Below, in pieces: positions 5,360 to 6,666 of a stretch of 6,666 nt of DNA. The notes under the pieces were generated by a model. It was not told the DNA's origin and ran no database searches. It saw nothing but the letters and a program-made list of their open reading frames with translations. The position numbers and the translations under genes were made by a program. Position 1 is the stretch's first letter. Every line of letters starts with the position of its first letter. The stretch comes from Oscillibacter sp. UBA6647 (lineage in GTDB: Bacteria; Bacillota; Clostridia; Oscillospirales; Oscillospiraceae). The stretch lies in assembly GCA_002455655.1 (NCBI GenBank), contig DKLF01000069.1, positions 27,395 through 34,060 of the forward strand, in the 5' to 3' direction.

Positions 5360-5557
5360 GAAAAAAAGGGTATTTATAACTTTTATCTATAAATTCAGTT
5401 CAGCAAATTGACGGAGCCAACAATTTGGAATTTTTTGATTTTTCCCATTGGAATCTCTATACTTTGTTGATTTTTTCACAGTTTTGCAATGCTTTTATCA
5501 GCGGATTGCAGTATTTGCTATGAAATCATTTCATATTTTTCTACGTTTTGCACAATT
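5360..5557. other. AT-rich intergenic region between the regulator and the grd promoter, with dyads
   Basis: This stretch is sharply more AT-rich than the flanking genes, and I see no gene in it. It contains CAAATTG-N10-CAATTTG (5404-5410 and 5421-5427). It also has a 15-bp palindrome ATGAAATCATTTCAT (5520-5534) shortly after the LysR stop, and TTGATTTTT twice, 32 bp apart (5435-5443, 5467-5475). The first dyad lies about 90 nt upstream of the predicted transcript start and could be an activator site or an UP-like region. No clear terminator for the LysR gene is visible. Confidence 0.5.
5404..5427. promoter_or_regulatory. Candidate operator dyad upstream of the grd promoter
   Basis: Perfect 7-bp inverted arms CAAATTG and CAATTTG are separated by 10 bp, about 45 bp upstream of the -35 box. 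LysR-type activators bind interrupted dyads upstream of the promoters they control, so the adjacent regulator is the natural candidate. No binding evidence exists, and AT-rich dyads also arise by chance. Confidence 0.3.
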
Positions 5558-6466
5558 TCAAGGCAACAATTCCGGGCTGCGGAGGTAAAATCCCTCGGCA
5601 AAGCTGTAAAACACCTGCGCAGAGGGAGAGAGCACGCTGTTTTTCCGGCGGAGAAGGTAAAGCTTGCGCCGAATCCTGATACCGGGCAGCTCCAGTGTCA
5701 GAAGCTTTTCCCGCTCCTCCGCCGCGCTTTTGGAGAGAATGGCAACGCCGGTTCCCTCCTCCACCAATCGCTCCACCTCCTCGTTGGAGGATGCCTGCGC
5801 GGCAATTTTCACGCTGGCAGGGTCCACGCCCATGGCCCGGAGAAACAGTTCCGTCTCCCGACGGGTGCCGCTTCCCTCCTCCCGGACCACGAAAGGCTCC
5901 CGGGCAGCGCGGCGCAGGGAGACCCCCTCGTCCCGCCAGGCCCGGTATTTGGGAAGATTGGGAGCCACCAGCACCAATTGATCGTTGGCAAACTCCCGGG
6001 CAACATACTTTCCGCCGGGAAGCGTGCCGCAAAAACCCAACTCCGCCTCCCGGTCCGTCACCTGACGCACTGCCCCCGCACTGTCTGTGATGCGCAGATC
6101 GAATTTCACGTCGGAGTGCCGTTTTTGAAACGCCGAGAGCAGACGGGGCAGAAAATACCGCCCCGGAATCGTGGATGCGGCAATGACCACCGTGCCGGAC
6201 AAGTCCGTTGCAAACCGGCGTAGGGCCTCGTCCGCCTGCCGCCGCAGGGACAGCATCTGCCCGGCATATTGAGACAGAAGCCGTCCCGCCTCCGTAGGGC
6301 CGGCTTCCCGTGTGGTGCGGGCAATGAGCGTCAGTCCCAGCTCCCGCTCCAGCGCCGTCACATGAGAACTGACGGTGGGCTGGCTCACACCCAGCGCCTC
6401 CGCGGCCCGGGAAAAGCTGCCTGTTTCCACCACTCGGGAAAACGCCTCCAACTGCCGAAAATCCAT
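5558..6466 (-). CDS. LysR-type transcriptional regulator, probably selenium-metabolism associated
   Basis: A 302-residue DNA-binding regulator. The N-terminal winged helix-turn-helix (about 1-60) reads MDFRQLEAFSRVVETGSFSR, followed by the recognition region AAEALGVSQPTVSSHVTALE. A linker helix and a type-2 periplasmic-binding-like effector domain follow from about residue 90 (LSGTVVIAASTIPGRYFLPRLL), with EEGSGTRRETE in the ligand-cleft region. The start is ATG 6466-6464, with AGGAG 7 nt upstream. The frame is also open from a TTG at 6541, but that extension has no matching ribosome site and precedes the canonical LysR N-terminus. The stop is TGA (5560-5558). The sequence resembles the LysR group that NCBI names selenium metabolism-associated, and its position between selC and grdX fits. 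It may sense a selenium- or sulfur-related metabolite or an amino acid; the effector cannot be read from the sequence. Its targets probably include the grd operon. Confidence 0.85.
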   Translation of the reverse strand: MDFRQLEAFSRVVETGSFSRAAEALGVSQPTVSSHVTALERELGLTLIARTTREAGPTEAGRLLSQYAGQMLSLRRQADEALRRFATDLSGTVVIAASTIPGRYFLPRLLSAFQKRHSDVKFDLRITDSAGAVRQVTDREAELGFCGTLPGGKYVAREFANDQLVLVAPNLPKYRAWRDEGVSLRRAAREPFVVREEGSGTRRETELFLRAMGVDPASVKIAAQASSNEEVERLVEEGTGVAILSKSAAEEREKLLTLELPGIRIRRKLYLLRRKNSVLSPSAQVFYSFAEGFYLRSPELLP

Positions 6467-6574
6467 GGATTCTCCTTTCGCGGGCGCTGTTCCCGCTACG
6501 CGTATCCGCAAAAATTTGTTTGGGATAAAGTCACCGTTCAATCTTCTTTTTAACCCAATTGTTCCAAAATATCC
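6467..6574 (-). other. Leader region of the LysR gene
   Basis: This stretch of about 110 nt separates the selC terminator from the regulator. It contains the Shine-Dalgarno AAAGGAG (about 6479-6473). A weak promoter candidate is TTGGAT with TTAAAA 17 nt downstream, both close to the terminator. The plus strand reads CCCAATTGTTCC at 6554-6565, similar to CCAAATTGTTGG in the grd upstream dyad (minus strand, 5428-5417; 9 of 12 bases). It could be an autoregulatory site. The evidence is weak. Confidence 0.3.
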
Positions 6575-6609
6575 AAAAAGGGGACGCCGCGCGTTGGCGC
6601 GGCGTCCCC
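6575..6609 (-). terminator. Intrinsic terminator of selC
   Basis: On the minus strand a perfect 13-bp GC-rich stem (6609-6597 with 6592-6580, loop CAAC at 6596-6593) begins at the base after the tRNA CCA end. TTTTT follows at 6579-6575. This is a textbook rho-independent terminator, and it separates tRNA transcription from the regulator gene. Confidence 0.95.
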
Positions 6610-6666
6610 TGGCGGGAATATGTGGGAATCGAACCCACCTGGGCAGCTCTTCACCACCCTCACCGG
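6610..6666 (-). tRNA. selC: tRNA-Sec (UCA expected), 3' part; 5' end outside the window
   Basis: Read on the minus strand, the visible part begins CCGG, probably the 3' side of the anticodon stem. Next comes a long variable arm with a 6-bp stem including wobble pairs (GGGTGG 6659-6654 with CTGCCC 6646-6641, loop TGAAGAG). The T arm is GTGGG-TTCGATT-CCCAC (6638-6622), followed by an acceptor strand ATATTCCC (6621-6614), discriminator G and encoded CCA (6612-6610). Eight acceptor bases after a 5-bp T stem is the special 8+5 geometry of bacterial tRNA-Sec; ordinary tRNAs have seven. The long variable arm and discriminator G also fit tRNA-Ser, so the 8-nt acceptor and the selenoprotein neighbourhood decide the call. 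The anticodon and 5' acceptor strand are beyond 6666, so the identity is not fully proven. Confidence 0.8.

Noticed and set aside
6467..6541. 25-residue N-terminal extension of the LysR protein from TTG 6541
   Set aside because: The standard LysR beginning MDFRQLEAF follows an ATG with a strong AGGAG site; the extension has no matching ribosome site at its start.
1..6666. Mobile element or attachment site at the tRNA
   Set aside because: tRNA genes are common integration sites, but no integrase, transposase or duplicated tRNA end is seen in the window. The tRNA is followed at once by its terminator.

Overview
The window is a selenium-dependent glycine reductase (Stickland) locus. Every gene I can support lies on the minus strand, so transcription runs from high to low coordinates. 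Coding DNA is GC-rich, Shine-Dalgarno sites are strong, and GrdA, GrdB, GrdE and GrdX are all recognisable. This suggests a GC-rich anaerobic clostridial Firmicute, perhaps a gut Oscillospirales-type organism. The taxon is inferred.

Layout in transcription order. (1) 6666-6610: the 3' part of a tRNA with an 8-nt acceptor strand and a long variable arm, most likely selC (tRNA-Sec). A perfect 13-bp intrinsic terminator follows at 6575-6609. (2) 6466-5558: a LysR-type regulator resembling the selenium-metabolism-associated group. (3) 5557-5275: an AT-rich intergenic stretch with a good sigma-70-type promoter (5359-5330) and dyads that could be operators. (4) 5274-5062: a tandem glycine riboswitch whose second P1 stem competes with a 19-bp terminator. 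(5) The operon grdX (GTG start), grdE (TTG start, pyruvoyl pro-protein), grdB (in-frame UGA = Sec348), trxB, trxA and grdA (in-frame UGA = Sec44). (6) 1-36: a GC-rich terminator-like hairpin after grdA. grdC and grdD (protein C) are not in the window.

How it works together. Free glycine should stabilise the riboswitch and let RNA polymerase read into the operon. Protein B (GrdB plus processed GrdE) binds glycine as a Schiff base through its pyruvoyl group. Selenoprotein A takes the carboxymethyl group as a selenoether and passes it to protein C to give acetyl phosphate. TrxB and TrxA use NADPH to re-reduce the Cys/Sec pair of GrdA. The tRNA needed to decode both selenocysteines is encoded just upstream, with a probable selenium-linked regulator between it and the operon.

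Gene callers will usually break grdA and grdB at the recoded UGA codons; the full frames are given here. The system is a known one. The less expected details are the gene order, the open trxA-UGA-grdA frame, a consensus -10 box in front of grdA, and the very clear terminator/P1 overlap.
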